A stretch of 5,375 bases of DNA from an uncultured Sutterellaceae bacterium (GTDB lineage: Bacteria > Pseudomonadota > Gammaproteobacteria > Burkholderiales > Burkholderiaceae_F), in the NCBI GenBank assembly GCA_947253615.1, contig CAMYAA010000099.1:1-5375 (forward strand). Reading direction: 5' to 3'. The position numbers were made by a program, and so were the translations under genes. How positions within the stretch are numbered: position 1 is the first letter of the stretch; each line of letters starts with the position of its first letter. The notes under the pieces are model-generated. The model did no database searches and was not told where the DNA came from. It was given only the letters and a program-made list of their open reading frames with translations. Shown here piece after piece: positions 1 to 5,375 of this stretch.

Positions 1-1629
1 TCCTTGGTGAACGCGGGTGAATCGGTCGGTGTGATCGCTGCTCAGTCCATTGGTGAACCAGGGACGCAGTTAACGATGCGTACCTTCCATATTGGGGGTG
101 CGGCTTCGCGTGCTGCGGTGGCTTCGAGTGTTGAAGCTAAGAGCCAGGGTGTGGTTAGCTATTCCGCTTCGATGCGTTATGTTCGTAACGCTAAGGGCGA
201 CTTAGTGGTCATTTCCCGTTCGGGTGAAATCGTCATCACGGAAAACGGTCGTGAACGTGAACGTCATAAGGTGCCTTACGGTGCGACGTTGTTGGTCAAG
301 CTTGATCAAGAAGTCAAGGCTGGTCAGCAATTAGCGAACTGGGATCCGATGACCCGTCCGATTATTACGGAATACGCGGGTAAGATTCAGTTCGAAAACG
401 TGATTGAAAACGTGACGGTGATGAACCAGGTTGATGAAGTGACGGGCTTATCGAGCTTAGTCGTTATCGACCCGAAGCGTTCTGTGGCTACCAAGAGCTC
501 GAGCAAGTCGGGTAAGGGCAGCACGGGTATGCTTCGTCCGAGCGTGCACTTGTTAGACGAACAAGGTAATGAAGTCAAGATTCTGGGGACGGACCACGCG
601 GTGACGATTCAGTTGCCTGTGGGTGCTTTAGTCACGGTTCGTGACGGCCAGATGGTCGGCATGGGCGATGTGTTAGCACGTATTCCGACCGAATCGCAAA
701 AGACGCGTGACATTACCGGGGGTCTTCCTCGCGTGGCTGAGCTCTTCGAAGCTCGTAGCCCGAAGGATGCCGGTATGCTCGCTGAAGTGACGGGTACGGT
801 TACCTTTGGTAAGGAAACCAAGGGCAAGCAACGCTTAATCATCACGGAAAGCGATGGCAACCAGCATGAAACCTTGATTAGCAAGGACAAGACGGTTTTA
901 GTCCATGACGGTCAGGTTGTTCAGAAGGGTGAAGAAGTGGTTGACGGGCCTGTGGATCCGCATGACATTCTTCGCTTATTAGGGATTGAAGAATTGGCTC
1001 GTTACATTGTTGACGAAGTCCAAGACGTGTATCGTTTACAGGGTGTGAAGATTAACGACAAGCACATTGAAGTGATTGTTCGTCAGATGTTACGCCGTGT
1101 TCAGATCACGGATCCGGGTGATACCCGCTTCATCCAGGGTGAACAAGTTGAACGTTCGGAAATGCTCGACGAAAATGATCGCGTGCAAGCCGAAGGTAAG
1201 CGTCCAGCCTTATACGAAAATGTCTTATTAGGTATTACGAAGGCTTCGCTTTCCACGGACAGCTTTATTTCTGCTGCTTCCTTCCAAGAAACGACTCGTG
1301 TTCTTACGGAAGCTGCCATCATGGGCAAGCAAGACGACTTACGTGGTTTGAAGGAAAACGTGATCGTTGGTCGTTTGATTCCTGCGGGTACGGGGTTGGC
1401 CTATCACAAGGCTCGCCGTGCACGTGACGAAGAAGAACGTCTCGAACGCGCTAGCGCCAAACCGTTAAGTCCGGTTGCTGAAGAAGAAGTGGCTGACATC
1501 GACTTTAACGATCCGTTTGCGGTGGTCAATACTGAATCGGATGCCGATTTTGATATTGAACAGAGCAAGGATAAAAAAGCCGAACCGGTCGATCCGATTC
1601 TTCCTGTGACGAAACCCACGGGCGAATAA
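1..1629 (+). CDS. rpoC: DNA-directed RNA polymerase subunit beta' (C-terminal 542 residues; 5' end outside window)
   Basis: This is the 3' part of the beta' subunit of RNA polymerase, which forms the catalytic cleft with RpoB and performs RNA synthesis. The frame is open from base 1 and ends at TAA 1627-1629. Codons 10-33 are the trigger-loop start ([14 protein letters not shown], then [10 protein letters not shown]). The residues that contact the incoming nucleotide are present: M26, R27 and H30 in window numbering, matching E. coli M932, R933 and H936. About codons 40-230 form the proteobacterial SI3 insertion inside the trigger loop. The loop resumes at codons 235-250 ([18 protein letters not shown]). 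The [22 protein letters not shown] block and the [19 protein letters not shown] and [18 protein letters not shown] blocks follow intact. After LAYHKARR comes an acidic, low-complexity tail of about 75-80 residues, longer than the E. coli tail of about 45. A Ser/Lys-rich stretch sits near codons 159-177. No frameshift is seen. Identity is certain; the start lies upstream of the window. Confidence 0.98.
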   Translation, partial: SLVNAGESVGVIAAQSIGEPGTQLTMRTFHIGGAASRAAVASSVEAKSQGVVSYSASMRYVRNAKGDLVVISRSGEIVITENGRERERHKVPYGATLLVKLDQEVKAGQQLANWDPMTRPIITEYAGKIQFENVIENVTVMNQVDEVTGLSSLVVIDPKRSVATKSSSKSGKGSTGMLRPSVHLLDEQGNEVKILGTDHAVTIQLPVGALVTVRDGQMVGMGDVLARIPTESQKTRDITGGLPRVAELFEARSPKDAGMLAEVTGTVTFGKETKGKQRLIITESDGNQHETLISKDKTVLVHDGQVVQKGEEVVDGPVDPHDILRLLGIEELARYIVDEVQDVYRLQGVKINDKHIEVIVRQMLRRVQITDPGDTRFIQGEQVERSEMLDENDRVQAEGKRPALYENVLLGITKASLSTDSFISAASFQETTRVLTEAAIMGKQDDLRGLKENVIVGRLIPAGTGLAYHKARRARDEEERLERASAKPLSPVAEEEVADIDFNDPFAVVNTESDADFDIEQSKDKKAEPVDPILPVTKPTGE

Positions 1630-1670
1630 GCTCTAAAATTTTTAGATTCTTTTACGCTCAGTTAAGAAAT

Positions 1671-1706
1671 AGGGACTTCGGTCTCTAAACCTGAAATTCA
1701 GGGTTT
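1671..1706 (+). promoter_or_regulatory. Two tandem RNA hairpins downstream of rpoC (first with a UUCG tetraloop)
   Basis: Bases 1671-1676 (AGGGAC) pair with 1681-1686 (GTCTCT) around TTCG. This gives a C(UUCG)G-capped stem of six pairs with one G-T wobble, an unusually stable type of loop. Directly after it, CCTGA (1690-1694) pairs with TCAGG (1698-1702) around a three-base loop. AAA 1687-1689 can extend the stem to TTT 1704-1706 with G1703 bulged. The pairing is visible in the sequence. A role in protecting the rpoC mRNA 3' end or in pausing before the terminator is inference. An alternative pairing of CGGT (1679-1682) with ACCG (1708-1711) would compete with the first hairpin. Confidence 0.5.
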
Positions 1707-1710
1707 TACC

Positions 1711-1753
1711 GAGAATACCCGTTACGTTTAACGTCGTGGCGGGTATTTTCTTT
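1711..1753 (+). terminator. Rho-independent terminator of the upstream rpoC transcription unit
   Basis: GAGAATACCCG (1711-1721) pairs with CGGGTATTTTC (1740-1750), eleven pairs with one wobble. The stem can continue inward through TTACG (1722-1726) against CGTGG (1735-1739), with two wobbles, to leave an eight-base loop. The 3' arm runs into T-rich sequence (TTTTCTTT, 1746-1753). It lies about 80 bases after the rpoC stop and before a predicted promoter, where the end of the rpoBC unit is expected. Part of the T-run is inside the extended stem, so efficiency is uncertain and some read-through into rpsL is possible. Confidence 0.75.
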
Positions 1754-1810
1754 AAAAAAACCTTCCTTTATGGCTTGACATAAAGGGGGCGTTTGGTCAA
1801 CAATCAAGCC
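1754..1810 (+). promoter_or_regulatory. Candidate sigma-70 promoter for the rpsL-rpsG-fusA-tuf operon, with A-tract and inverted repeat
   Basis: A perfect -35 box TTGACA lies at 1775-1780. Eighteen bases later AACAAT (1799-1804) matches the -10 consensus at four of six positions, predicting a start near 1811. The A7 tract at 1754-1760 then falls around -57 to -51, where an UP element distal subsite would lie, as is common for ribosomal-protein promoters. The -35 box sits inside an inverted repeat: CCTTTATG (1765-1772) against CATAAAGG (1779-1786). The weak -10 and long spacer limit confidence. TCTAAT at 1852-1857 is a better -10 match but has no -35 partner. Confidence 0.5.
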
Positions 1811-1811
1811 T

Positions 1812-1909
1812 TCTTTGGATAAGTGTATCCATCATAAATCGTGAACAACCCTCTAATAGAGGACTGTTCGTGGAGGATACCCCCAAAAAAATCCAAAGAT
1901 TTTTTGTTT
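1812..1909 (+). promoter_or_regulatory. Structured 5' leader upstream of rpsL, attenuator-like
   Basis: Three nested helices can form. The outer one is TCTTTGGAT (1812-1820) with ATCCAAAGA (1891-1899), nine perfect pairs. The middle one is GTATCC (1825-1830) with GGATAC (1875-1880), six pairs. The inner hairpin spans 1840-1872: CGTGAACA (1840-1847) with TGTTCGTG (1865-1872, two wobbles), a 2x2 internal loop, then CCTCT (1850-1854) with AGAGG (1858-1862) around AAT. The outer helix closes immediately before TTTTTTGTTT (1900-1909), the arrangement of an intrinsic terminator. The same segments can also pair differently: TGGATA with TATCCA as a local hairpin (1816-1831), or AAAAAATC (1886-1893) with GATTTTTT (1898-1905). 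Mutually exclusive pairings suggest a switch, but that is inference. No ligand or protein is identified. Confidence 0.45.
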
Positions 1910-1943
1910 AACAAGACTCGAAAGAGTTAGTTTAATTTTTATT

Positions 1944-1950
1944 AGACGGA
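1944..1950 (+). promoter_or_regulatory. Weak ribosome-binding site of rpsL
   Basis: The only Shine-Dalgarno-like sequence before the rpsL ATG is AGACGGA, with a GGA core ending five bases before the start. It is clearly poorer than the AGAGGA and AGAGAGGA sites of rpsG and fusA. The start is fixed by the protein family (S12 begins [12 protein letters not shown]), not by this site. A GAAA-capped hairpin (ACTC 1916-1919 with GAGT 1924-1927) lies about 20 bases upstream. Confidence 0.5.
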
Positions 1951-1955
1951 CGTTT

Positions 1956-2333
1956 ATGCCAACTATTAACCAGCTCGTTCGTAAGCCCCGTGCGCTTACG
2001 CACGATAAAAGCAAGAGCCCTGCCTTGAAGAACTGCCCGCAGAAGCGTGGCGTTTGTACTCGTGTTTACACGACGACCCCGAAGAAGCCGAACTCGGCAC
2101 TTCGTAAGGTTGCTAAGGTGCGTCTCACGAATGGCTTTGAAGTCATTTCTTATATCGGTGGTGAAGGCCACAACTTGCAAGAACACTCGGTCGTCCTTAT
2201 TCGTGGCGGTCGTGTAAAGGACTTGCCTGGTGTGCGTTACCACATCGTTCGCGGCTCTCTTGACACCCAAGGCGTCAAGGATCGTAAGCAGGCCCGTTCC
2301 AAGTACGGTGCCAAGCGCCCGAAGGCTGCGTAA
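1956..2333 (+). CDS. rpsL: 30S ribosomal protein S12
   Basis: S12 is a 30S subunit protein at the decoding centre, where it helps check codon-anticodon pairing. The 125-residue product aligns end to end with E. coli S12 (124 residues) apart from one extra C-terminal Ala and a divergent patch at residues 14-26. The conserved blocks NQLVRKPR (5-12), [25 protein letters not shown] (27-51), and [13 protein letters not shown] through [11 protein letters not shown] (66-96) are intact. Lys43 (codon 2082-2084) and Lys88 (2217-2219), counting Met, are the classical streptomycin-resistance positions and carry wild-type Lys. Asp89, the RimO methylthiolation site in E. coli, is present. ATG 1956 matches the family N terminus, despite a weak Shine-Dalgarno. 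It is the first gene of the str operon here, 326 bases after rpoC and 151 before rpsG. Identification is certain. Confidence 0.99.
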   Translation: MPTINQLVRKPRALTHDKSKSPALKNCPQKRGVCTRVYTTTPKKPNSALRKVAKVRLTNGFEVISYIGGEGHNLQEHSVVLIRGGRVKDLPGVRYHIVRGSLDTQGVKDRKQARSKYGAKRPKAA

Positions 2334-2336
2334 TTT

Positions 2337-2410
2337 CGCGGCATTAGCCGTGGCACGGTTTGCGGTGGATTGTCCATCGAGACCGAGTAAGTCGCGATCC
2401 ATGGGATCGC
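2337..2410 (+). promoter_or_regulatory. Three-hairpin rpsL-rpsG intercistronic region, candidate S7 regulatory target
   Basis: Three hairpins follow one another after the rpsL stop. The first is CGCGGC (2337-2342) with GCCGTG (2347-2352) around ATTA. The second spans 2356-2385: CGGTTT (2356-2361) with GAGACC-side bases 2380-2385, G2362 bulged, then CGGTGGA (2363-2369) with TCCATCG (2373-2379) around TTG, thirteen pairs in all. The third is GCGATCC (2394-2400) with GGATCGC (2404-2410) around ATG, seven perfect pairs. In E. coli, S7 binds the rpsL-rpsG intercistronic mRNA and represses translation. Assigning that role here rests on position and structure only; I did not identify the specific 16S-like S7 recognition elements. 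No T-run follows the third hairpin, so it is not a good terminator. Confidence 0.45.
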
Positions 2411-2484
2411 TCTATTTAAATTAGGTTTGACTCATTTTTTTTGACAGAGTCAGCCTTGACTGAAGAAACGAAAGAGGAATTAAT

Positions 2485-2955
2485 ATGCCCCGTCGTCGCG
2501 AAGTTCCAAAACGCGAAGTTTTGCCTGATCCAAAATTCGGCAGCGTTGAAATCACGAAGTTCATCAATGTGATCATGCTTGACGGTAAGAAAGCCGTCGC
2601 CGAACGTATTGTTTATGGCGCTCTTGAGCAGATCGAAGAAAAAACTGGTAAGAATGCTTTGGAAGTGTTCACCACCGCTCTCAATAACGTCCGTCCGGTC
2701 GTGGAAGTTAAGTCCCGCCGCGTCGGTGGTGCTAACTACCAAGTGCCAGTTGAAGTTCGCCCTGTCCGTCGCTTAGCTTTGGCTATGCGTTGGTTGCGCG
2801 AATCTGCCAAGAAGCGTTCTGAAAAGTCTATGCCGCAGCGCCTTGCTGGCGAATTGCTTGAAGCAGCCGAAGGTCGTGGCGGTGCCATGAAGAAGCGTGA
2901 TGAAGTCCATCGTATGGCTGAAGCCAACAAGGCCTTCTCGCACTTCCGCTTCTAA
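2485..2955 (+). CDS. rpsG: 30S ribosomal protein S7
   Basis: S7 is a primary 16S rRNA-binding protein that nucleates assembly of the 30S head and lies by the E site. In E. coli it is also the repressor of the str operon. The 156-residue product has the usual length of the short S7 form. It begins [20 protein letters not shown] and contains the [18 protein letters not shown] helix region (28-44), the NNVRP segment (67-71), the [21 protein letters not shown] beta-hairpin region (76-96) and the [12 protein letters not shown] helix (100-111). The C terminus is [21 protein letters not shown] (136-156), without the extension seen in some E. coli K-12 strains. AGAGGA at 2473-2478, six bases before ATG 2485, supports this start. 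Lys AAA codons are somewhat more frequent than in the neighbouring genes. No anomaly is seen; identification is certain. Confidence 0.99.
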   Translation: MPRRREVPKREVLPDPKFGSVEITKFINVIMLDGKKAVAERIVYGALEQIEEKTGKNALEVFTTALNNVRPVVEVKSRRVGGANYQVPVEVRPVRRLALAMRWLRESAKKRSEKSMPQRLAGELLEAAEGRGGAMKKRDEVHRMAEANKAFSHFRF

Positions 2956-2967
2956 CTTTTCGTATTT

Positions 2968-3000
2968 GTTGCGCATTCGGGGCTTAGCTCCGTGCGCAAC
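2968..3000 (+). promoter_or_regulatory. Strong RNA hairpin between rpsG and fusA
   Basis: GTTGCGCA (2968-2975) pairs perfectly with TGCGCAAC (2993-3000). After a TT bulge, CGGGGC (2978-2983) pairs with GCTCCG (2987-2992), one G-T wobble, around a TTA triloop: fourteen pairs in 33 bases. It begins 13 bases past the rpsG stop, and its base lies only six bases before the fusA Shine-Dalgarno (3007-3014). The following bases are GCTCATAGAG with no T-run, so it is not an intrinsic terminator. A role in mRNA processing, stability, or setting fusA output relative to rpsG is inference. Confidence 0.6.
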
Positions 3001-3021
3001 GCTCATAGAGAGGAACCTTAA

Positions 3022-5124
3022 ATGGCTCGCCAAACTCCGATTCAGCGTTATCGCAATATCGGTATTTCCGCTCATATTGACGCGGGTAAGACCACAACTA
3101 CCGAACGTATTTTGTTCTACACCGGTGTGAACCACAAGATTGGTGAAGTGCACGACGGTGCTGCCACCATGGACTGGATGGAACAGGAACAAGAACGCGG
3201 TATTACGATTACCTCGGCTGCTACCACCGCTTTCTGGCGTGGTATGGAAATGCAGTACGACGAACATCGTTTTAACATCATTGACACCCCGGGGCACGTG
3301 GACTTCACGGTTGAAGTTGAACGTTCCATGCGCGTGCTTGACGGCGCTTGCATGGTTTACTGTGCTGTGGGTGGTGTTCAGCCTCAGTCTGAAACCGTCT
3401 GGCGTCAGGCTAACAAGTACCGCGTTCCCCGTCTTGCTTTCGTGAACAAGATGGATCGTACGGGTGCTAACTTCTTCAAGGTCTATGACCAGATGAAGAA
3501 GCGTCTCCAGGCTAATCCTGTGCCTATCGTTGTGCCTATCGGTGCTGAAGACAACTTCCAAGGCGTGGTTGACCTTCTCAAGATGAAGGCCATCATTTGG
3601 GACGACGAATCCAAGGGCATGAAGTTCACGTACGAAGACATTCCTGCTGAACTCGTTGACACCGCTAATGAATGGCGTGAAAAGATGGTTGAAGCTGCGG
3701 CTGAAGCCTCTGAAGAATTGATGAACAAGTACCTCGAAGAGGGTGAACTCTCCGAAGACGAAATCATCAAGGGTATTCGTCAGCGTACCATCGCTTGCGA
3801 AATCCAGCCGATGCTTTGCGGTACCGCCTTTAAGAACAAGGGTGTTCAGCGTATGCTTGACGCCGTGATTCAGTTCTTACCGTCGCCGGTTGATATTCCT
3901 CCGGTTCACGGCTTTGACGATAACGACAACGAATGCACGCGTGAAGCGAGCGACGATGCTCCTATGTCCGCCTTAGCGTTCAAGATCATGACCGACCCGT
4001 ATGTGGGCCAGTTAACGTTCTTGCGCGTTTACTCCGGTGTGATGAACTCTGGTGACATGGTATTGAACTCGGTCAAGGGCCGCAAGGAACGTATCGGTCG
4101 TTTACTCCAGATGCATGCTAACGAACGTAAAGAAATCAAGGAATGTGAGTCTGGTGACATCGCCGCTTGCGTTGGCTTGAAGGACGTTACGACGGGTGAC
4201 ACGCTCTGTGCGATCGACGCCCCGATCATCCTTGAACGTATGGAATTCCCGGAACCTGTTATTTCGCAGGCTGTGGAACCCAAGACGAAGGCTGACCAAG
4301 AAAAGATGGCTCTCGCTTTGAACCGTTTGGCTCAAGAAGACCCGTCCTTCCGCGTTCGTACCGACGAAGAATCTGGCCAGACGATTATTTCTGGTATGGG
4401 TGAATTACACCTTGAAATTCTCGTTGACCGTATGAAGCGTGAATTCCACGTTGAAGCTACCGTTGGTAAGCCCCAAGTGGCCTATCGTGAAACGATTCGC
4501 TCCGTGGTTGAAAACGCCGAATGCAAGTTTGCTAAGCAGTCCGGTGGTCGTGGTCAGTACGGTCACGTTGTGTTGAAGCTTGAACCGCTCGAACCGGGTA
4601 AGGGCTTCGAATTCGTGGACGCTATTAAGGGCGGTGTGGTTCCTCGTGAATACATCCCGGCTGTTCAGAAGGGTGTCGAAGACACGTTGAAGGCTGGTGT
4701 GTTAGCGGGCTACCCCGTGGTTGACGTCAAGGTTACGCTCCACTTCGGTTCGTACCACGAAGTTGACTCGAACGAAAATGCCTTTAAGATGGCTGCCTCG
4801 ATGGCTTTCAAGGATGGTATGCGTAAGGCTACCCCGGTGCTTCTCGAGCCGATCATGGCTGTTGAAGTTGAAACGCCTGAAGAAAAGATGGGCGACGTTA
4901 TGGGTGACCTTTCCTCCCGTCGTGGTCAGATTCAAGAAATGTCTGACCTCGTTGGTGGTGGTAAGAGCGTTAAGGCTGAAGTGCCGCTTTCCGAAATGTT
5001 CGGTTACGCTACGCAACTTCGCTCGTTGACGCAGGGTCGTGCGACCTATACCATGGAGTTCAAGCACTATGCTGAAGCTCCGCGCAACATCGCTGAAGCG
5101 GTTATGGCTGACAAAGCCAAATAA
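3022..5124 (+). CDS. fusA: Elongation factor G (translocase GTPase)
   Basis: EF-G is the GTPase that drives tRNA-mRNA translocation on the ribosome and, with ribosome recycling factor, splits used ribosomes. The 700-residue product aligns along its length with E. coli EF-G (704). GTPase motifs are complete: G1 AHIDAGKT (17-24), G2 RGITI (59-63), G3 DTPGH (88-92), G4 NKMD (142-145) and G5 GTAF (267-270). Domain II carries the [15 protein letters not shown] stretch, and domain III the [18 protein letters not shown] stretch. Domain IV starts near [10 protein letters not shown] (507-516), and its tip loop GSYHEVDS carries His579, equivalent to E. coli His583. Domain V contains [23 protein letters not shown] (3007-3014) lies seven bases before ATG 3022. 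It follows rpsG by 66 bases and precedes tuf by 46, so the genes are very likely cotranscribed. It is the canonical bacterial form, with no truncation; the chief length difference is a shorter loop after EPLEPG. Confidence 0.99.
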   Translation: MARQTPIQRYRNIGISAHIDAGKTTTTERILFYTGVNHKIGEVHDGAATMDWMEQEQERGITITSAATTAFWRGMEMQYDEHRFNIIDTPGHVDFTVEVERSMRVLDGACMVYCAVGGVQPQSETVWRQANKYRVPRLAFVNKMDRTGANFFKVYDQMKKRLQANPVPIVVPIGAEDNFQGVVDLLKMKAIIWDDESKGMKFTYEDIPAELVDTANEWREKMVEAAAEASEELMNKYLEEGELSEDEIIKGIRQRTIACEIQPMLCGTAFKNKGVQRMLDAVIQFLPSPVDIPPVHGFDDNDNECTREASDDAPMSALAFKIMTDPYVGQLTFLRVYSGVMNSGDMVLNSVKGRKERIGRLLQMHANERKEIKECESGDIAACVGLKDVTTGDTLCAIDAPIILERMEFPEPVISQAVEPKTKADQEKMALALNRLAQEDPSFRVRTDEESGQTIISGMGELHLEILVDRMKREFHVEATVGKPQVAYRETIRSVVENAECKFAKQSGGRGQYGHVVLKLEPLEPGKGFEFVDAIKGGVVPREYIPAVQKGVEDTLKAGVLAGYPVVDVKVTLHFGSYHEVDSNENAFKMAASMAFKDGMRKATPVLLEPIMAVEVETPEEKMGDVMGDLSSRRGQIQEMSDLVGGGKSVKAEVPLSEMFGYATQLRSLTQGRATYTMEFKHYAEAPRNIAEAVMADKAK

Positions 5125-5156
5125 TTTTTAGTACTTTCTTTTTTAACTACACTTTT

Positions 5157-5161
5157 AAGGA
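5157..5161 (+). promoter_or_regulatory. Ribosome-binding site of tuf
   Basis: AAGGA ends nine bases before ATG 5171 and fits a normal Shine-Dalgarno. The second purine stretch, TAGGA (5164-5168), is only two bases from the ATG and too close to act as one. The gap 5125-5170 is T- and pyrimidine-rich, with no hairpin that I can see, so nothing indicates termination between fusA and tuf. Confidence 0.6.
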
Positions 5162-5170
5162 CCTAGGAAA

Positions 5171-5375
5171 ATGGCCAAGGGTAAGTTTGAACGAACCAAG
5201 CCCCACGTTAACGTGGGCACAATCGGTCACGTCGACCACGGTAAGACGACGTTGACGGCTGCTATCACGACGATTCTCTCCAAGCACTTCGGTGGTGAAG
5301 CCAAGGGCTACGACCAGATCGACGCTGCTCCTGAAGAAAAGGCTCGTGGTATTACGATTAACACCTCCCACGTGG
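5171..5375 (+). CDS. tuf: Elongation factor Tu (N-terminal 68 residues; runs off the window end)
   Basis: EF-Tu is the GTPase that delivers aminoacyl-tRNA to the ribosomal A site. Only the first 68 codons plus one base are in the window, about one sixth of a protein of roughly 395 residues. The N terminus [20 protein letters not shown] is typical of proteobacterial EF-Tu. The P-loop GHVDHGKT (19-26) is complete. Switch I is entered at [14 protein letters not shown] (55-68), including Thr62, which coordinates magnesium. Position after fusA marks it as the str-operon copy (tufA type in E. coli naming). Betaproteobacteria often carry a second tuf elsewhere, which cannot be judged here. The divergent stretch at 35-47 ([13 protein letters not shown]) lies where EF-Tu sequences normally vary. 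Identification is certain. Confidence 0.98.
   Translation, partial: MAKGKFERTKPHVNVGTIGHVDHGKTTLTAAITTILSKHFGGEAKGYDQIDAAPEEKARGITINTSHV

Noticed and set aside
1886..1905. AAAAAATC-CAAA-GATTTTTT as a stand-alone intrinsic terminator.
   Set aside because: Seven of its eight pairs are A-T or near the loop, with only one G-C pair, and its T-run is used up in the stem. It is more believable as an alternative pairing that competes with the outer leader helix.
2082..2219. Possible streptomycin-resistance substitutions in S12.
   Set aside because: Codons for Lys43 and Lys88 are both AAG (Lys), the wild-type residues, and the surrounding motifs are unaltered.
1932..2402. A 156-codon minus-strand open frame covering rpsL.
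   Set aside because: It is the antisense shadow of S12, with low-complexity composition mirrored from the sense codons and no family resemblance.
2230..2424. A 64-codon plus-strand frame crossing the end of rpsL into the intercistronic gap.
   Set aside because: It overlaps S12 out of frame, has no ribosome-binding site of note, and the gap is better explained as structured RNA.
2441..2484. TTGACA at 2441-2446 as a -35 box of a separate rpsG promoter.
   Set aside because: No -10-like hexamer occurs 15-19 bases downstream (the bases there are GAAGAAACG). The motif also lies in a small hairpin.
2773..3561. A 262-codon open frame on the minus strand across rpsG and fusA.
   Set aside because: It is antisense to two certain, highly conserved genes, resembles no family I know, and is explained by the strong codon bias of the sense strand.
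5026..5052. TTGACG (5026-5031) and TATACC (5047-5052) as a tuf promoter.
   Set aside because: The spacer is only 15 bases, the -10 is weak, and the bases encode the conserved EF-G stretch [14 protein letters not shown], so the match is likely dictated by protein sequence.
5125..5170. A terminator between fusA and tuf.
   Set aside because: There are T-runs at 5125-5129 and 5139-5144 but no stem precedes either. The T-rich character alone does not support termination.

Overview
The window is part of the conserved RNA polymerase / str ribosomal locus of a bacterium. In order, all on the + strand, it holds the 3' third of rpoC, complete rpsL (S12), rpsG (S7) and fusA (EF-G), and the first 68 codons of a tuf gene (EF-Tu). 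The proteins look betaproteobacterial. Remembered Burkholderiales RpoC sequences (Bordetella type) share long stretches with this one, for example around the trigger loop and in the [15 protein letters not shown] region. S12, S7 and EF-G are close to their E. coli counterparts throughout. Base composition is near balanced, lower than most Burkholderiales. Codon choice is unusual: Lys is mostly AAG while Glu is mostly GAA. A moderate-GC gut lineage such as the Sutterellaceae (Sutterella/Parasutterella-like) would fit, but that placement is an inference from memory, not a computed result.

Layout: 1-1629 rpoC, with its 5' part outside the window; 1630-1955 a 326-base gap; 1956-2333 rpsL; 2334-2484 a 151-base structured intercistronic gap; 2485-2955 rpsG; 2956-3021 a short gap dominated by one long hairpin; 3022-5124 fusA; 5125-5170 a pyrimidine-rich gap with no terminator; 5171 to the window end tuf. 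The rpoC-rpsL gap ends one transcription unit and probably starts the next. It has a terminator-like hairpin (1711-1753), an A-tract plus a perfect -35 box (1775-1780) inside a strong inverted repeat, and then a foldable leader of about 145 nt in front of rpsL. From rpsL onward no obvious strong terminator separates the genes, so rpsL-rpsG-fusA-tuf reads as one operon that makes two ribosomal proteins and the two main elongation GTPases.

The coding content is ordinary, intact, essential housekeeping. I found no mobile element, CRISPR array, tRNA, rRNA or pseudogene. What deserves a second look is the non-coding RNA structure: a nested leader fold that closes directly before a T-tract (attenuator-like), a three-hairpin rpsL-rpsG spacer where E. 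coli has its S7 autoregulatory target, and a 14-bp hairpin just ahead of the fusA ribosome-binding site. All structures were paired by eye, with no energy calculation or comparative alignment.
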